From Schistosoma haematobium (lineage: Eukaryota; Platyhelminthes; Trematoda; Strigeidida; Schistosomatidae), in the NCBI RefSeq assembly GCF_000699445.3, contig NC_067198.1, positions 23,571,536 through 23,635,535 on the forward strand: a DNA stretch of 64,000 nucleotides. Direction: 5' to 3'. This document shows, piece by piece, positions 23,601-33,379 of the stretch (the first letter of the stretch is position 1; every line of letters begins with the position of its first letter). The notes below the pieces were generated by a model. It worked only from the letters and a program-made list of their open reading frames with translations, was not told the DNA's origin and made no database searches. Both the position numbers and the translations under genes were made by a program.

Positions 23601-25923
23601 GAGTATAATCTGTCTTTCCTGACCCTATTTTCGTATTCCTCTGCTGTATAAACGATAATTAGTATACATTGTTTGTATCTGGGTTTTATTATTTTATTTT
23701 TAATGATTAAATTACATTTTAGCTATCTGGATTCAATATTGCTCCAAATCTAGTAACAGCTTCTCTGTTAGCTGCACAACACCAACAAAAGCAGTTAATA
23801 GCTCAATGGCAGAAACGTGCTCTTGCTTTGGCAACAGCAAGTCCTGCTGGTGATCAGTTAAAGAGCGCTCAAGAAAGACGACTTCCTGTCATCACTCCAT
23901 CCGCTGCTACTCCTGCTAATTTGACTGTCGCTACTCCTACTAGTTTAGCTTCTATCATTAACGCTGCCAATTCATTACCAGCTGCATTACAGTTAGGCCT
24001 CTTAAGATCTGGTCTCAATACTTCTATTCTTTCCAGTGGTGCAGTAAATCCATCGACCCAAAATCAAATAGCTTCTATGGCTGCAATAATTGCTGCAGCA
24101 CAACAGCACCAGCAGCAACAACAGTGTCAACAAGCTACAGCTCTTTCAAATTCTCACCAAACTCTTGGTGCGAGTTCAACACAATTTCCTGTCTCTTCTT
24201 CAAATTCAGAGGTACTTTTGTTGTGTTGTATTTTAAATTTTCCAAAGGGCGTATGATCAAAAAAATGTAATTTTATTCTATTTTTATGTTTGCTTCCTGA
24301 TATTAAATTACTACAGTACTAATTTATACATCCCGAATCTCGTCAAGATTTAAATTCATTAATTAGTGTAGGTATGCTTTTTGGATCACATCAACATTCA
24401 GACTCTTGATAATTGCTGCAGTATAATTTTATATGGGAATACAAATATTTGAGTTCCTGAAATTGCAAACAACGTATCCAGTAATGATTCTCTTCAATTA
24501 TTCTAAACATACTCGCCTAAACAAGTGAAGTATTCAGCACAGGTTTTATAACTAGTCAGAAATGTATGATCAATTTTGCTGTAATCATATACCTTGTAAA
24601 CATGAAAATTAGTCAGCTTGCTCAAAATAAATTTAATTGAAAAAATATACTAATGATCCTAAACCACCATGTATTCCAATCTCTAATACAATAAATATAG
24701 TTTTTTTATATCCCGATGGGTAGAAAAATCATATTTTTGACGTTTCGTGACTTAATGTAAACCACTATAAAGTCTAACCTTGGCGTTAATACCCATAAAT
24801 CCATAATCTGTTAAGAGTAGGGGTCACGTAGACAATAAGTCAGTAGAACATTTAGCACCATTCACTCCATCGGGGCGTTATTCTTTTGATGCATTGTTGA
24901 ATACGATAGTTAACAGTTTCGGTACACAGACTCGATAATTTGAGGATGGTTGTTGTGTATTTTGATCATTAACTTCCACATAGACCTTTAACTGTTTAGT
25001 TATCACGTCGCTTTAGGTTCACCAAATTTAGTATCTTGATGAGGCATCTATTATTATTCAAATTATTGTATGCCCTTAGTTCTTCAACTCAACATAAAAC
25101 TTAGTACTCCACGATTGTGATACACTAGGTACTTAATTTTAGAATTTCATTACTTATATTCAAATTATATCTTTTTTCATTAAGTTTAGGGGTTATTATG
25201 AATTTTCGTTATTTGAATATGTTTGTGCATTTCTTCTATGCTGTACATTTCTGTGTATTCATTTTGTTTATTTTACATACCAATCACCCATTTTTGTTGC
25301 ATGACTTCGAACAGATGGTTAGTTTTTTTAAATTGCCTTTATGACCTAACTAAGCTATTACAATCGGTTTATAATTCTAACTTAGAAAGTCAAAAAGTAA
25401 TCGCACTTTGCAATAGAACAACTCGCTTATTCCAACAGAATTAATTATCAATCTGATATTTTTAACAACATTAATCCATGTAAAATTAGCTTCTGTTGTA
25501 AACTGATTGAAGCAACAAGCAAAAAACAATTATCGAGTACTGATGACTAACTTCTAACGATTATTCTAGAAAGTAGTTCATGTTTATTATTCCTATAACT
25601 TTTCTTCTTGATAATTTATTATTTTATAGTTTTCCGGTACTTCTGTACAGTCAAATTTATTACCGCAGCAATTGCAACAGCGTTTATTATCGTTGCAAGC
25701 GTCAATTTTACATCAGAGACAACAACAACAATTAGCTTCAATGAATAATGCAGCACTATTACAAGCTGTGATTGCCTCATCCCAACAACAACAACAACAA
25801 CAACAGCAAATTGTTCAAAGTCAATTTCAGCAACAACAACAACAAGCAGCTCTTGCTGCTATTTTAGCTGCACAAAGAAAACAACAACAAGCAACTCAAG
25901 ATCGTTTAAATAAACAAATGTGA
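10481..25923 (+). CDS. arginine/serine-rich protein with Gln/Ala-rich C-terminal half (5' incomplete)
   Basis: Ten exons can be joined, each with AG/GT borders and matching phase: 10481-10527, 11305-11477, 11569-12294, 14608-15540, 15771-16048, 19758-20022, 21660-22069, 23033-23332, 23723-24211 and 25630-25923 (stop TGA at 25921). They sum to 3,915 nt, or 1,304 residues. The N-terminal part is hydrophilic and rich in Ser, Lys and Asp. The middle is a dense Arg/Ser domain. A short non-repetitive block follows, IGPQVPPELAKRFGLS across an exon junction, and the rest is rich in Gln, Ala and Leu. RS domains are typical of nuclear pre-mRNA splicing proteins, so a role in nuclear RNA processing is inferred, not shown. 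No RRM, kinase or zinc finger is visible. The first exon read starts in phase 0 without an ATG, so the N-terminus is missing. I do not recognise the exact orthologue. Confidence 0.85.
11569..12294 (+). CDS. exon 3 (as read) of the RS/poly-Q gene
   Basis: This is a 726-nt exon with acceptor TTTTACAG and donor GTAAGT. It encodes about 242 residues rich in Ser, Lys, Arg and Asp, with scattered SR/RS pairs (RSPSSRYS) and an acidic serine stretch (WDSSDSDFDSS) that resembles casein-kinase-type phosphorylation sites. It looks disordered and has no fold I can name. The open frame runs past both splice sites, so the full open frame from 11517 to 12389 overstates the exon. Confidence 0.85.
12295..14607. 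other. intron holding an antisense retroelement
   Basis: A 2.3-kb intron of the RS/poly-Q gene. Its 3' half is largely the minus-strand family-B reverse-transcriptase fragment. The first 650 bases show nothing recognisable. Confidence 0.75.
12955..14286 (-). pseudogene. non-LTR retrotransposon fragment, family B (reverse transcriptase, 3' part)
   Basis: Read from 14286 downwards, it shows reverse-transcriptase motifs in order: QAGFRPGRGFVDHIFTTRQ, then a DLKAEFDPVDREVLW block, GVRQGCPLSP, and the catalytic LEYADDIVLFGEN near 13,790-13,750. The conserved C-terminal region then follows down to about 12,960 (HVGRCRLLDWGPRDYRNQW, then an RSQW/RIHS end). It is truncated at its 5' side, with no endonuclease domain. 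It is broken by a stop at about 13,939, by a frameshift near 13,740, and by further stops in the C-terminal part. It lies antisense in an intron of the RS gene. It is a dead copy; its family name is uncertain, but it is the same kind as the relics at 0.65 kb and 33.8-36.4 kb. Confidence 0.85.
14608..15540 (+). CDS. exon 4 (as read): the RS domain
   Basis: This 933-nt exon has acceptor TTGTTCAG and donor GTAAGT. It encodes about 310 residues. From about residue 90 it is a dense Arg/Ser domain, with runs such as SRSRSRSWHS and SRYSSRSESS. It ends in a less repetitive stretch containing RLARLGVGPVSKD. RS domains bind RNA and other RS proteins and are phosphorylated by SR kinases. That is family knowledge; the sequence shows only the composition. 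The codons for Arg and Ser vary (CGT, AGG, TCT, AGT), so the domain is kept by selection at protein level and is not simple DNA-repeat expansion. Confidence 0.9.
15771..16048 (+). CDS. exon 5 (as read) of the RS/poly-Q gene
   Basis: 278 nt between acceptor TTCATTTTAG and donor GTAGGT. It is an Asn/Ser-rich linker of about 92 residues (TTTNNNNDSNN) ending in SVPYIGPQ. It joins in phase 0 to VPPELAKRFGLS of the exon at 19758. No fold recognised. Confidence 0.8.
16049..19757. other. large intron with an (AT)n tract and a possible repeat
   Basis: A 3.7-kb AT-rich intron of the RS/poly-Q gene. It contains an (AT)n microsatellite at about 17600-17630. A patch of higher complexity at about 18,990-19,310 has an open frame (ERCLENTVRRIEKRF) and an AATAAA shortly after it, and may be a worn mobile-element end. 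Nothing else was recognised. Confidence 0.6.
17600..17630. repeat. (AT)n microsatellite
   Basis: About 15 uninterrupted AT units inside the large intron of the RS/poly-Q gene. It is likely to vary in length between individuals. Confidence 0.95.
19758..20022 (+). CDS. exon 6 (as read) of the RS/poly-Q gene
   Basis: 265 nt with acceptor GTATAAG and donor GTATGT. It starts VPPELAKRFGLS and ends PPEQVELYR plus one base. It is the least repetitive part of the protein after the RS domain, and so the best segment for finding the orthologue. The donor lies just before an in-frame TAG, which fits a real splice site here. Confidence 0.8.
20640..21000 (-). promoter_or_regulatory. LTR-like or promoter-like segment in an intron
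   Basis: On the minus strand this segment has, in order, two CCAAT-type boxes, a TATAAAA (20862-20856) and an AATAAA (20853-20848), followed downstream by higher-complexity sequence. The CCAAT boxes form an inverted pair, CTGATTGG and CCAATCAG (20897-20923), with an 11-bp spacer. This arrangement is typical of the U3-R region of an LTR or of a compact promoter. No second copy or internal element was found, so a solo LTR is only one option. It lies antisense in the intron between the exons at 19758 and 21660. Confidence 0.35.
21660..22069 (+). CDS. exon 7 (as read), start of the Gln-rich region
   Basis: 410 nt between acceptor CCATTTTAG and donor GTGCGT. It starts LQEQAKEHALRRSGILMPDE, a helical-looking charged block, and then becomes Gln-rich (QQQQVQRQLALLQQQQQQSQ), with hydrophobic Ser/Thr-rich stretches between the Gln runs. 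The CAA and CAG codons are mixed. Confidence 0.85.
23033..23332 (+). CDS. exon 8 (as read) of the RS/poly-Q gene
   Basis: 300 nt, phase 0 at both ends, between acceptor TTTGTAATAAG and donor GTAAGT. Rich in Gln, Asn and Ala (QQAQLQQLIAAAALQSAVQA), with the look of amphipathic coiled or disordered sequence. An exon with both ends in phase 0 could be skipped without changing the frame. Confidence 0.85.
23723..24211 (+). CDS. exon 9 (as read) of the RS/poly-Q gene
   Basis: 489 nt, phase 0 at both ends, between acceptor ACATTTTAG and donor GTACTT. It encodes NIAPNLVTASLLAAQHQQKQ, then a stretch rich in Ala, Ser and Thr, then a run of His/Gln (AQQHQQQQQCQQA). A short open frame from 23828 covers only part of it. 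Confidence 0.85.
24212..25629. other. intron, nothing recognised
   Basis: A 1.4-kb AT-rich intron. A segment near 24,735-24,765 reads GACGTTTCGTGACTTAATGT and resembles one at about 57,470-57,490 (GATGTATCGTGACTTAGTGT). It is probably a worn dispersed repeat. Confidence 0.45.
25630..25923 (+). CDS. terminal exon of the RS/poly-Q gene
   Basis: 294 nt from acceptor ATTTTATAG to the TGA at 25921-25923. It encodes 97 residues dominated by Gln and Ala (ASSQQQQQQQQQIVQSQFQQ), ending TQDRLNKQM. An AAATAAA lies just before the stop. The next clear AATAAA after the stop is near 26,589, so the 3' UTR limit is not fixed. Confidence 0.9.
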   Translation, partial: FSGTSVQSNLLPQQLQQRLLSLQASILHQRQQQQLASMNNAALLQAVIASSQQQQQQQQQIVQSQFQQQQQQAALAAILAAQRKQQQATQDRLNKQM

Positions 25924-27689
25924 TGAATTACGAATATAATCTTTGATTTATTGACTTGTAAAGATAATGAAAATTGTATATACTAATCAATTAGTCAGTA
26001 TATAACAATGTGTTGGTTTTTTTCTTTCTGTATGATATTTTATATATAGTTTTAATTTGTATGATTACAGTTTGATATTAATTACTTTCTGCCCCGTAGT
26101 TTTGGTACATTTCTAAAGTACTTGACTACAAGAAGTTTCTTATCTATATTTTATAAATTAGGGATATCTTATACTAAAACGGGTGGAATTAATGTCATAT
26201 AACACGGTTAGCCTAACTACTTTGGTTTGTTATCTTACATGTCCACAGGAAATCTCATTTTAGACTAGTGTTCGGAGTTGAGAGCTAAAGAGTAGAATTC
26301 CCATTCATTAACAAACTTCGGTACTTTTAAAAGGTTAACAATATAACTGTGGCTGGAAATGTCACATTCTGTTAGGCTCGTCGATCAAGATCCAAAGGTC
26401 TTGACAGTCAAGAGATTTTCTCTAACAAATAGAGCGGTGTTGCAGAAATAGGAAGCTGAATATTGAAAAAGATCCATCTTTACCGTTAAGTGACATTCCA
26501 TTTTCTATTATGTGGGAATAACGAGCGGCTGTAACCGAAAAAAAATGCAACATTGAGTACTACTTTACTATCGTCAAGAGAACGATCTAATAAATAAACT
26601 GATCAAAGGTTGGTATAACATTTACCTTTGATACAGTATGGTGATTTTCTTGTTTATAATAATAAACGTTGAGAATAGGTATAATATTAACAATTAAACA
26701 ATTAGAAGAGTCCACTTTAGTCATGTTAGGAGGACAACTGATTTCTAACGAAACGCATCACATGGTCCCTTTAGGGGTCTTAGCACTCGATGATCAGACA
26801 GGTGAACTGTGGATCAATCGATGCAACAAGACTGTTCAGTTAGCGATTGCTACAGAAAAGACTACCTGGAGCATGCGGAATTTACGTTTGTATGAATAAT
26901 TGGGTGGTTTAAAAATGATTACGGTCAGCGAACCTGGTGGACGTTCCGGGGGAGGGGGTAGTGTTCGCCCTGATCCATAAAAATCATCCGCACAATGACA
27001 ATTTTATTAAACGCCTAGGACATTCGATTCTTTTTTGAAACCAATCATGAAATTGTACTTTTTGACAAACACAATCAGCTGTCGAAGTGATTCGTCTCTA
27101 TCTTGTTACTACTGCGGTTCTTTCTGTATATGCTTGCTGTTCCATTTCCCAAGTGATTATTGTTTAATGTTTAATACTATTAGTATTAGTCTTTTGTAAA
27201 CAGTTTACAGGCTATATATATATATTGGCTATATCAATTCGTTGTATTACGAATGACCACTACTAACTTGTTGAGATGTACTTGTCACTTTGATCAGTCT
27301 TCATGAGGAAGTTTGTATGAAGCGTTAGATAATTGATTTATTTTCTTATCTAGATAAAATGGACAAATAACTTTGGAATATTTTGAAGTTGTTGTCAGCA
27401 AATATACGTGAAATAACAGCACATTCTTTGGCAGATTTTCCTTTTTGGTTATCCTTTAGACAAACGGTAGATAATCACGTTGGGAATAATGCACACAGTG
27501 TATCATGAATGGGAAGAAGTAGCAACTGAATAAGTAGTAAACATTAGGGTTTGAGGATAAATACTCAGGCAACCATCTTGTGGAGAGAAGCACTTTCCTA
27601 CCTGTAAAATTCGTATCCACATAACTTGTTTTGCCCCAGAATATCGTTCGCCTTTTCCCAAATATAGTGTCAGATCCAGTCTATCGAGA
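25924..27689. other. intergenic; one unassigned open frame
   Basis: The only open frame of note is 26669-26899 (+), 76 codons containing LGGQLISNETHHMVPLGVLA and LWINRCNKTVQLAIATEKTT. Its base use is more balanced than the flanks, which suggests a mobile-element remnant or a lost exon, but I do not recognise it. A G-rich tract (GGGGGAGGGGG type) lies at about 26,948-26,958. Confidence 0.35.
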
Positions 27690-27832
27690 AATATGTGTAA
27701 TAAAAGACAATTGTATGAACGAACAATGTTCTCAATAATTTCTCATCAGATTCTACAATTATAAATCCAGATTAATAATCCATGAAATTGACCAGATTTA
27801 ACGGAAAATACATCATTCGGAAATTGTAATAT

Positions 27833-28440
27833 GTGAATCAGGAATTGTTTTTTATAAATAAATTAATTAAAAACTTCGCCAATAAAAGACAGCGTAGAGA
27901 ATGCCCAACGGTAAATAAAAAGCCTCTATATATACGCTTACAATTCAGAGGCGACGTGCCGAGTGAAATGTTAAGACTTAAGTTAAGTAGATCAATTCAA
28001 AGGACTTTTAACGCAGCTAAACTACAACTAGTATTCTCCACACGACCAATAATCACTCCGAGGTTGAAAGATAAATTACCTAGTCTAGCCACCTCCTTCT
28101 GTACCTATCAATTCAACTACTCCTGTGGATCAAGTTATGTTGGCAGATGTTGTAGGAACTTGAACATTCGGGCTCGTGAGCACCTACCCGTGTGATTAAG
28201 CAAAGGTGTTGTCTAAACTGTTAACAGCTCCATCTTAGACCATTTAATTCAAACAGGACATACAGCCAACATGGAGCAATGTTTTGCAATAGTCTATCGT
28301 GTCAACAGCAGTCTACCTAATTCCGTCAGACTGCGAATCCTACAGACGGCTGAAGCAATTGCTATTCGGATCAAAAAGCCAGAGCTTTGTATCCAAAAGA
28401 AGTATGTTCAGCCACTACTTTTACCCTGGCCAACTAGCTT
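27833..28440 (+). pseudogene. Penelope-like protein, GIY-YIG endonuclease end (broken)
   Basis: The open frame 27833-28195 (120 codons) holds the Cys motif and the Y(V)GR core. A stop follows, then the frame continues with the conserved GHT and LLLPWP blocks to about 28,435. In intact elements this domain follows a reverse transcriptase and nicks the target. Here the polymerase is absent and the endonuclease is interrupted, so no function is expected. Confidence 0.75.
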
Positions 28441-28497
28441 ATAATCAATCTTATAATGTGGTGACGTAATCTGACTAATGTTCATTTTATGTCCCAA

Positions 28498-28552
28498 ACT
28501 TATTATTATTATTATTATTACTACTCCTATTATTACTATTATTGTCTTTACA
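28498..28552. repeat. ATT/ACT trinucleotide tract
   Basis: TTATTATTATTATTATTATT followed by ACTACTCC and more TTA units, inside the inverted arms of the Penelope-like element. Confidence 0.85.
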
Positions 28553-28960
28553 CTTGATAACCTTTTTTGAGGAATTTATTCAATATCCACCCCTAAATCT
28601 ACTACATTTGACCCAATTATTTTACATATTACGTAATTTCCGATTTGTAATCACAATATTCTCTCTCTCTTACCCCATGTTGATCATATTTATTCTGATA
28701 ATTTATCTCACAATTTCATTTCACTTATAAACTGATTCAAGTTAACACTTCATATTAGTCATCCCAACATTAACGATTTTATTTTATATAACAAACAATT
28801 CCTGATTTACATATTACAATTTCCAAATGATGATGTATTTTGCCTTAAATCTGGCCAATTTTATGGATTATTATTCTGGATTTATAATTGTAGAACCTGA
28901 TGAGAAATTATTAAAAAGAATATTCTTCGTTCATACAATTGTGTTTTAAATATGTGTATA

Positions 28961-31354
28961 TTTCTGGAAAAATTCGCATTTCCATTATCTGATAAAGAAA
29001 ATTTGCTGCCATGCTGTCACCACTAGAAAGCTAAACTGGTGAAATTTATGTATAGGAAAACACCAGTTCAGTAGAAGCACACTTTCAAGGTCGTACCGTC
29101 TTAGTAAATTAAAAATCTTGGTTATCGAATGCTTGTTTACTTTGAGAACGATGTATTAATAACGGATTTACGTGATAAATGGGTTGCTGCGTAGATTTGC
29201 TTTTTGCCAATAAACTCAGTAAACATATTGAAGGATTGTAATGATATGATAAGAACTGATTTGTTTTATATTCGTTCAAATTTGAATGAGATAAATGCGC
29301 TACTGACGAAAGTGATGATAAAGCATTGGAGTGGCTTTAGTACAGCATGTGTGACAAATAAGTTTTTATCCATTAGTTTTAGAGTAATAGTTGTTTTAAC
29401 AGATGTTCGTCATTCAGTGGAGGGTTAGCGATGGCAATCTTTTCCCCTTATACATGTTCATAAGGTAAACTACTACAAAGTTGAATGAATAAGTTTCTTA
29501 ACTGCATCTACTTCAATTTCTAGACAAAAAAAAACTAAATGAACTTTGATAAGTTTATGAATCATGTAGAAAATGGATATGTATATGAGTTTCACTTGTA
29601 ATCTGTTAATATTCCGTCAAAAACTATTCATTTTTATCATCTGCTTGGTTAAAAAGACTAGATTTTAGTAGTTATTAGTCCATGTACGTTAGTTTTATCA
29701 TAAAATTTATACCATTCAAGAAGTGGATTATTATTCATTGAACTCAATCTATGTGGCAGTGATTTTACAAGAAAGTCTCAATATCAATTAGATGCCGAGG
29801 TTAAGTGTTACGTAAATCAGATAAGTAGTTATGTTCTTTTATGTAATGATTACCTGGCAAATTCCTGATTGCAGGACAATTGCTTAGTCAACTATTCTAT
29901 TAGTTGGTTGAAATTACAGTCGACCATGCACAAAAGAATCCGAAACAGAAATTGGATATTGGTTTGTTTCTATGAGAGAAATTTATTTAACAATTAATCA
30001 GTCAGGAACAAAAGAATATAGTGGACAATCAGTGAGTTTGAACAATAACTGTCAATGGATAATCAAACTCATTAGAGAAATAGAACGGCTGACGGTAGAG
30101 CTATTCGACTGATCATATGATAGTAAAATATGGCATTTAAAGATACTTAATACGGAATATCTACCTGTAAATCAAGTTGCTCGTCATTTTATTTACACAA
30201 ATATCTCCAAATGTGATCAGCATGGAACTCGAGATCACTTTGAAATTTATTAGTTTATTATTTGTGTACAAATCACATGAAGAAAAACAATTTGTATATT
30301 TATTGATTATTATAATCACTATTTTTCGAAATTGCTAATTAAAGTTTAATGTAAAACGAACGAGATATATGAATATTCAAGTAAATCTTACGATTTATTT
30401 ATTTTATCTGGTAACTTAATATTTAGTATTTTATACATGAATCTATATTATCAACTTTTTCGTAATCTTGAATCCCACTAATCTTTTATATATATTCTTC
30501 AACTACGATATTGATTCCTAGTAGATTATACTCGACCTAATCAAGTATTATTCATCATAAAATTTATTTTAAAGAGGGAAGAAGAACAGGTTCATAACTG
30601 ATTCTGAAGATTTAATATAAGATTGATTGTTAATTAAGCAAAGCATTTATGGATATCAATTACTTATCAACTGAAGCTTCTGCTTTGATATGGTGGCTGG
30701 ATTTATCAATCATGAATTAATAAAACATTCGTTCTTTTAAATTGTATCATACCAAGGAAGTCAGTTTAATAGAGATGGGAGTAAAATCATCAAAACTCAA
30801 GGTTTGGATGCGGAATCATTCTTTACGAACAGGATTGTTACAACTACTTCAGTTTCTTTTTCAGGTCCCTCGAGAAGTTTTCTTATCATGATGTAGACAA
30901 GTAGGACATGTCTACTACCCACAAAACCCTGACAGTATTCGGGTTTATCTTATCCACAACAAAACTTTCATTCTTCATAATATTTAAACTATCCCGATTA
31001 TCAAGCCTTATTCGATTATTCAACTTCGTTTCATATGCAATCTGCGTTAAATTTCCGACCAAGTTAAAAGAAAACTAAGAACGCCCAAGATATGATACTG
31101 GTCCATGAAGTTATTGACCGTTGATCTGAGCCATACTAGTACGTCCTGGTTACCTGGTTAGAGTCCCACGATGATCATTAGCACATGTTGGAGCCTTTGG
31201 GTGACAACTGTCAGAACTGGTCACAACAGTTCAAATTCATTCACTTATTTTACTCTAGATCCCATTTCCCAATATCCCTTCATACATAACTTGTCATTGT
31301 CTTTTTGAACTATTTTAAATGTCTAGTCTTTCCCATTATCCTTTATACTTAGTT
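28961..31354. other. no gene recognised (2.4 kb)
   Basis: AT-rich intergenic DNA. A 74-codon open frame at 29204-29428 has no splice or family support. Nothing else was recognised. Confidence 0.5.
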
Positions 31355-31366
31355 GATTCGATCCCT
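31355..31366. repeat. target site duplication, left copy
   Basis: GATTCGATCCCT, repeated exactly at 32204-32215 on the other side of the RTE fragment. Confidence 0.9.
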
Positions 31367-32203
31367 CGGAATACAGTGGACAGCTCAGAATCAGTTAGAT
31401 GATTTGGACTTCGCAGATGACCTAGCCCTCCTATCGCATACACATGAACAAATGCAGATAAAGACAGCCAGTGTAGCAGCAGTCCCTACATCAGTAGGCC
31501 TCAACATACACATACACAAGGAGAAAACCAAGGTCCTCAAATTCAACACGGAGAACAACAATCCAATCACTCTTGATGGCAAAACTCTGGAAGATGTAGA
31601 ACCCTTCACATACCTGGGAAGCATCATCGATGAACAAGGAGGTTCAGATGCAGACGTAAAGGCAAGGATTGGCACAGAAAAGGCCACATTCCTACAATTG
31701 AAGAACATATAGAACTCAAAACAACTTTCAACCAATATCAAAGTCAGAATCATCAATACAAACGTCAAGGCAGTCAGTTCTACTGTACGGAGCTGAAACT
31801 TGGAGAACTACAACAACCATCATCAAGAAGATACAAGTATTTATAAATAGCTGTCTACGCAGGATACTCAACATCAGCAACAGCCTTCTCTGGGAGAGAA
31901 CAAACCAGCTTCCAGATGATGAAGAAATTAGGAAAAGACGATGGAAATGGATAGGACATACACTACGCAAATCGTCAAACTGCATCACGAGGCAAGCCCT
32001 AACTTGGAATCCTGGAGGGAAGCGGAAAAGAGGAAGACCAAGAACACATTACGTCGGGAAATAGAAGCAGATGTGAAAAAGATGAATAACAACTGGAAGG
32101 AGCTGGTAAGGATTGCCCAGGACGGGGTTGGATGGCAAATGCTGGTGAGCGGCTTATGTTCCTTCACGAGGAGTAACAGGCGTAAGTAAGTAAGTAAGTA
32201 AGA
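31367..32203 (+). mobile_element. 5'-truncated RTE-clade retrotransposon (SR3/Perere-3-like), copy 1
   Basis: An 837-bp insertion bounded by a perfect 12-bp duplication. It ends in a (TAAG)n tail, typical of RTE-clade elements that end in a short tandem repeat. It holds only the 3' part of the reverse-transcriptase ORF: DFADDLALLSH (catalytic FADD), the thumb and C-terminal region (LEDVEPFTYLGSIIDEQGG), and the end [16 protein letters not shown] after LQLKNI and a 4-bp duplication (CAGTCAGT, about 31,770-31,777) break the frame. Both defects are shared with the copy at 58.4-61.6 kb, which is almost identical over this part. The clade is firm; the family name is from memory. Confidence 0.92.
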
Positions 32204-32204
32204 T
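32184..32204 (+). repeat. (TAAG)n tail of the RTE element
   Basis: Five TAAG units directly before the right-hand target duplication. They mark the 3' terminus of the element. Confidence 0.9.
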
Positions 32205-32215
32205 TCGATCCCTGC
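32204..32215. repeat. target site duplication, right copy
   Basis: GATTCGATCCCT, identical to 31355-31366. The first G could also belong to the TAAG tail. Confidence 0.9.
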
Positions 32216-33379
32216 AGTATTATTCTTGCTACTTCATCTCTTTGTGTTTTGATATTGCAGCTTATGCCAACCAGTAGTGTGCAAGGCTCTACATTGATTA
32301 TAACTGACTGACCCTGAAATCTAGTCCCAATAAAGTATATTGCACTTTCGGAATCAACATACATAATTCTAGCATGTTCATTTACCCAAACTTATCTACA
32401 TAGTTTGGAGGACAAGGGTGCTCCACTTTTCATGATTCTGGAAACCTATGGCACAAATATGATATCAGTTTGTTAATCGTGCGGCAAATATACGGCACAG
32501 AAATCTATTCTGTACTAATCTGATTAGAAAAATGGCACATTGGGATTAAAGGACATTCATAAGCCACTGGTATTCGAAATTAAATTTCACTGTTCGTATA
32601 TGGTGCACCAACCGAGTATAGTTAGGCGTAAGGTACTGGATTAAAAGGTCCAGCCAATCAGTGGAGTTTTGTACTTTCGAATGAGTTGGTTAGAACGTGC
32701 TTCACGCATGTCTAGCCACTGCCTTTGCTGATTTGAAATGCTAGTTATTGGATTAAAATAAAGAGACGGTAGATCAAAACATGACGAAAAACTTATGAAC
32801 TCATCGACCGTCAGTCTAGAACCCCCTTAATAGTCGTACAGTATGGTTATTAGTGTTTGGTGACAACTCGGTCACAGTTGCTTTTATTCCATATTCTTTA
32901 ACATTTTATTCCTCGATTTTATTTATTTATTCTAAACTGGTTGATGACGTTCTCTCGAAATAATCAAACAATAATTTAAAGGGGTTTTGTCACTATGCTA
33001 GTTATGTGGAGTAATTATTGAAAAACTAGTCTTCTGTGTAAGTTATGCTATGCTTGGTGATAAACCCTGCAGTCGGAAATAAAAGGACATTAACTTCGTG
33101 CCAGCTACATAGTTTTTAAGTTTATTTTCACGCATTCTCTGCGAAGTTTACTTGTTGAAGTGATGAAATGTTACGTTTTAAATTTTCTCTTCATTCCTCC
33201 TTATCACTAAAATAAAATGTCAAAAAAAAGCTTTTTTTTAATATCGTATAATTTCAACAGCATGAAGGGAGTTCAAGAAATAAATATTCTAAATGATCAT
33301 TCCTCTATGTACGATTGCACCTAGCATGCCGATTGGAAATTTTTACTATCTGTCGGCGCTTTAATTGGGTTGGTTGATT
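32216..33379. other. no gene recognised
   Basis: Intergenic. A GC-richer patch at about 32,590-32,720 looks like a worn repeat but could not be assigned. Confidence 0.4.

Larger units (their letters stand above)
27690..28960 (+). mobile_element. truncated Penelope-like element with inverted flanking arms
   Basis: The centre encodes the C-terminal part of a Penelope-like element: a region with CTYQFNYSCGSSYVGRCCR followed by RAREHLP, the GIY-YIG-type endonuclease signature in its usual Cys-rich context. After a stop near 28,195 and a frame change come DHLIQTGHTANME, ILQTAEAIAIRIKKPELC and LLLPWP near 28,240-28,435, the usual end of these proteins. The reverse-transcriptase domain is missing. 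The ends are inverted copies of each other: about 27,690-27,860 matches the reverse complement of about 28,770-28,960. Penelope-like elements are known to carry such terminal repeats in direct or inverted arrangement. The element is inactive. Confidence 0.75.

Noticed and set aside
31391..31988. Minus-strand open frames of 125 and 86 codons over the RTE copy (and their equivalents at 58653-59250)
   Set aside because: They are antisense shadows of the reverse-transcriptase ORF. They recur in both copies only because the copies are nearly identical.
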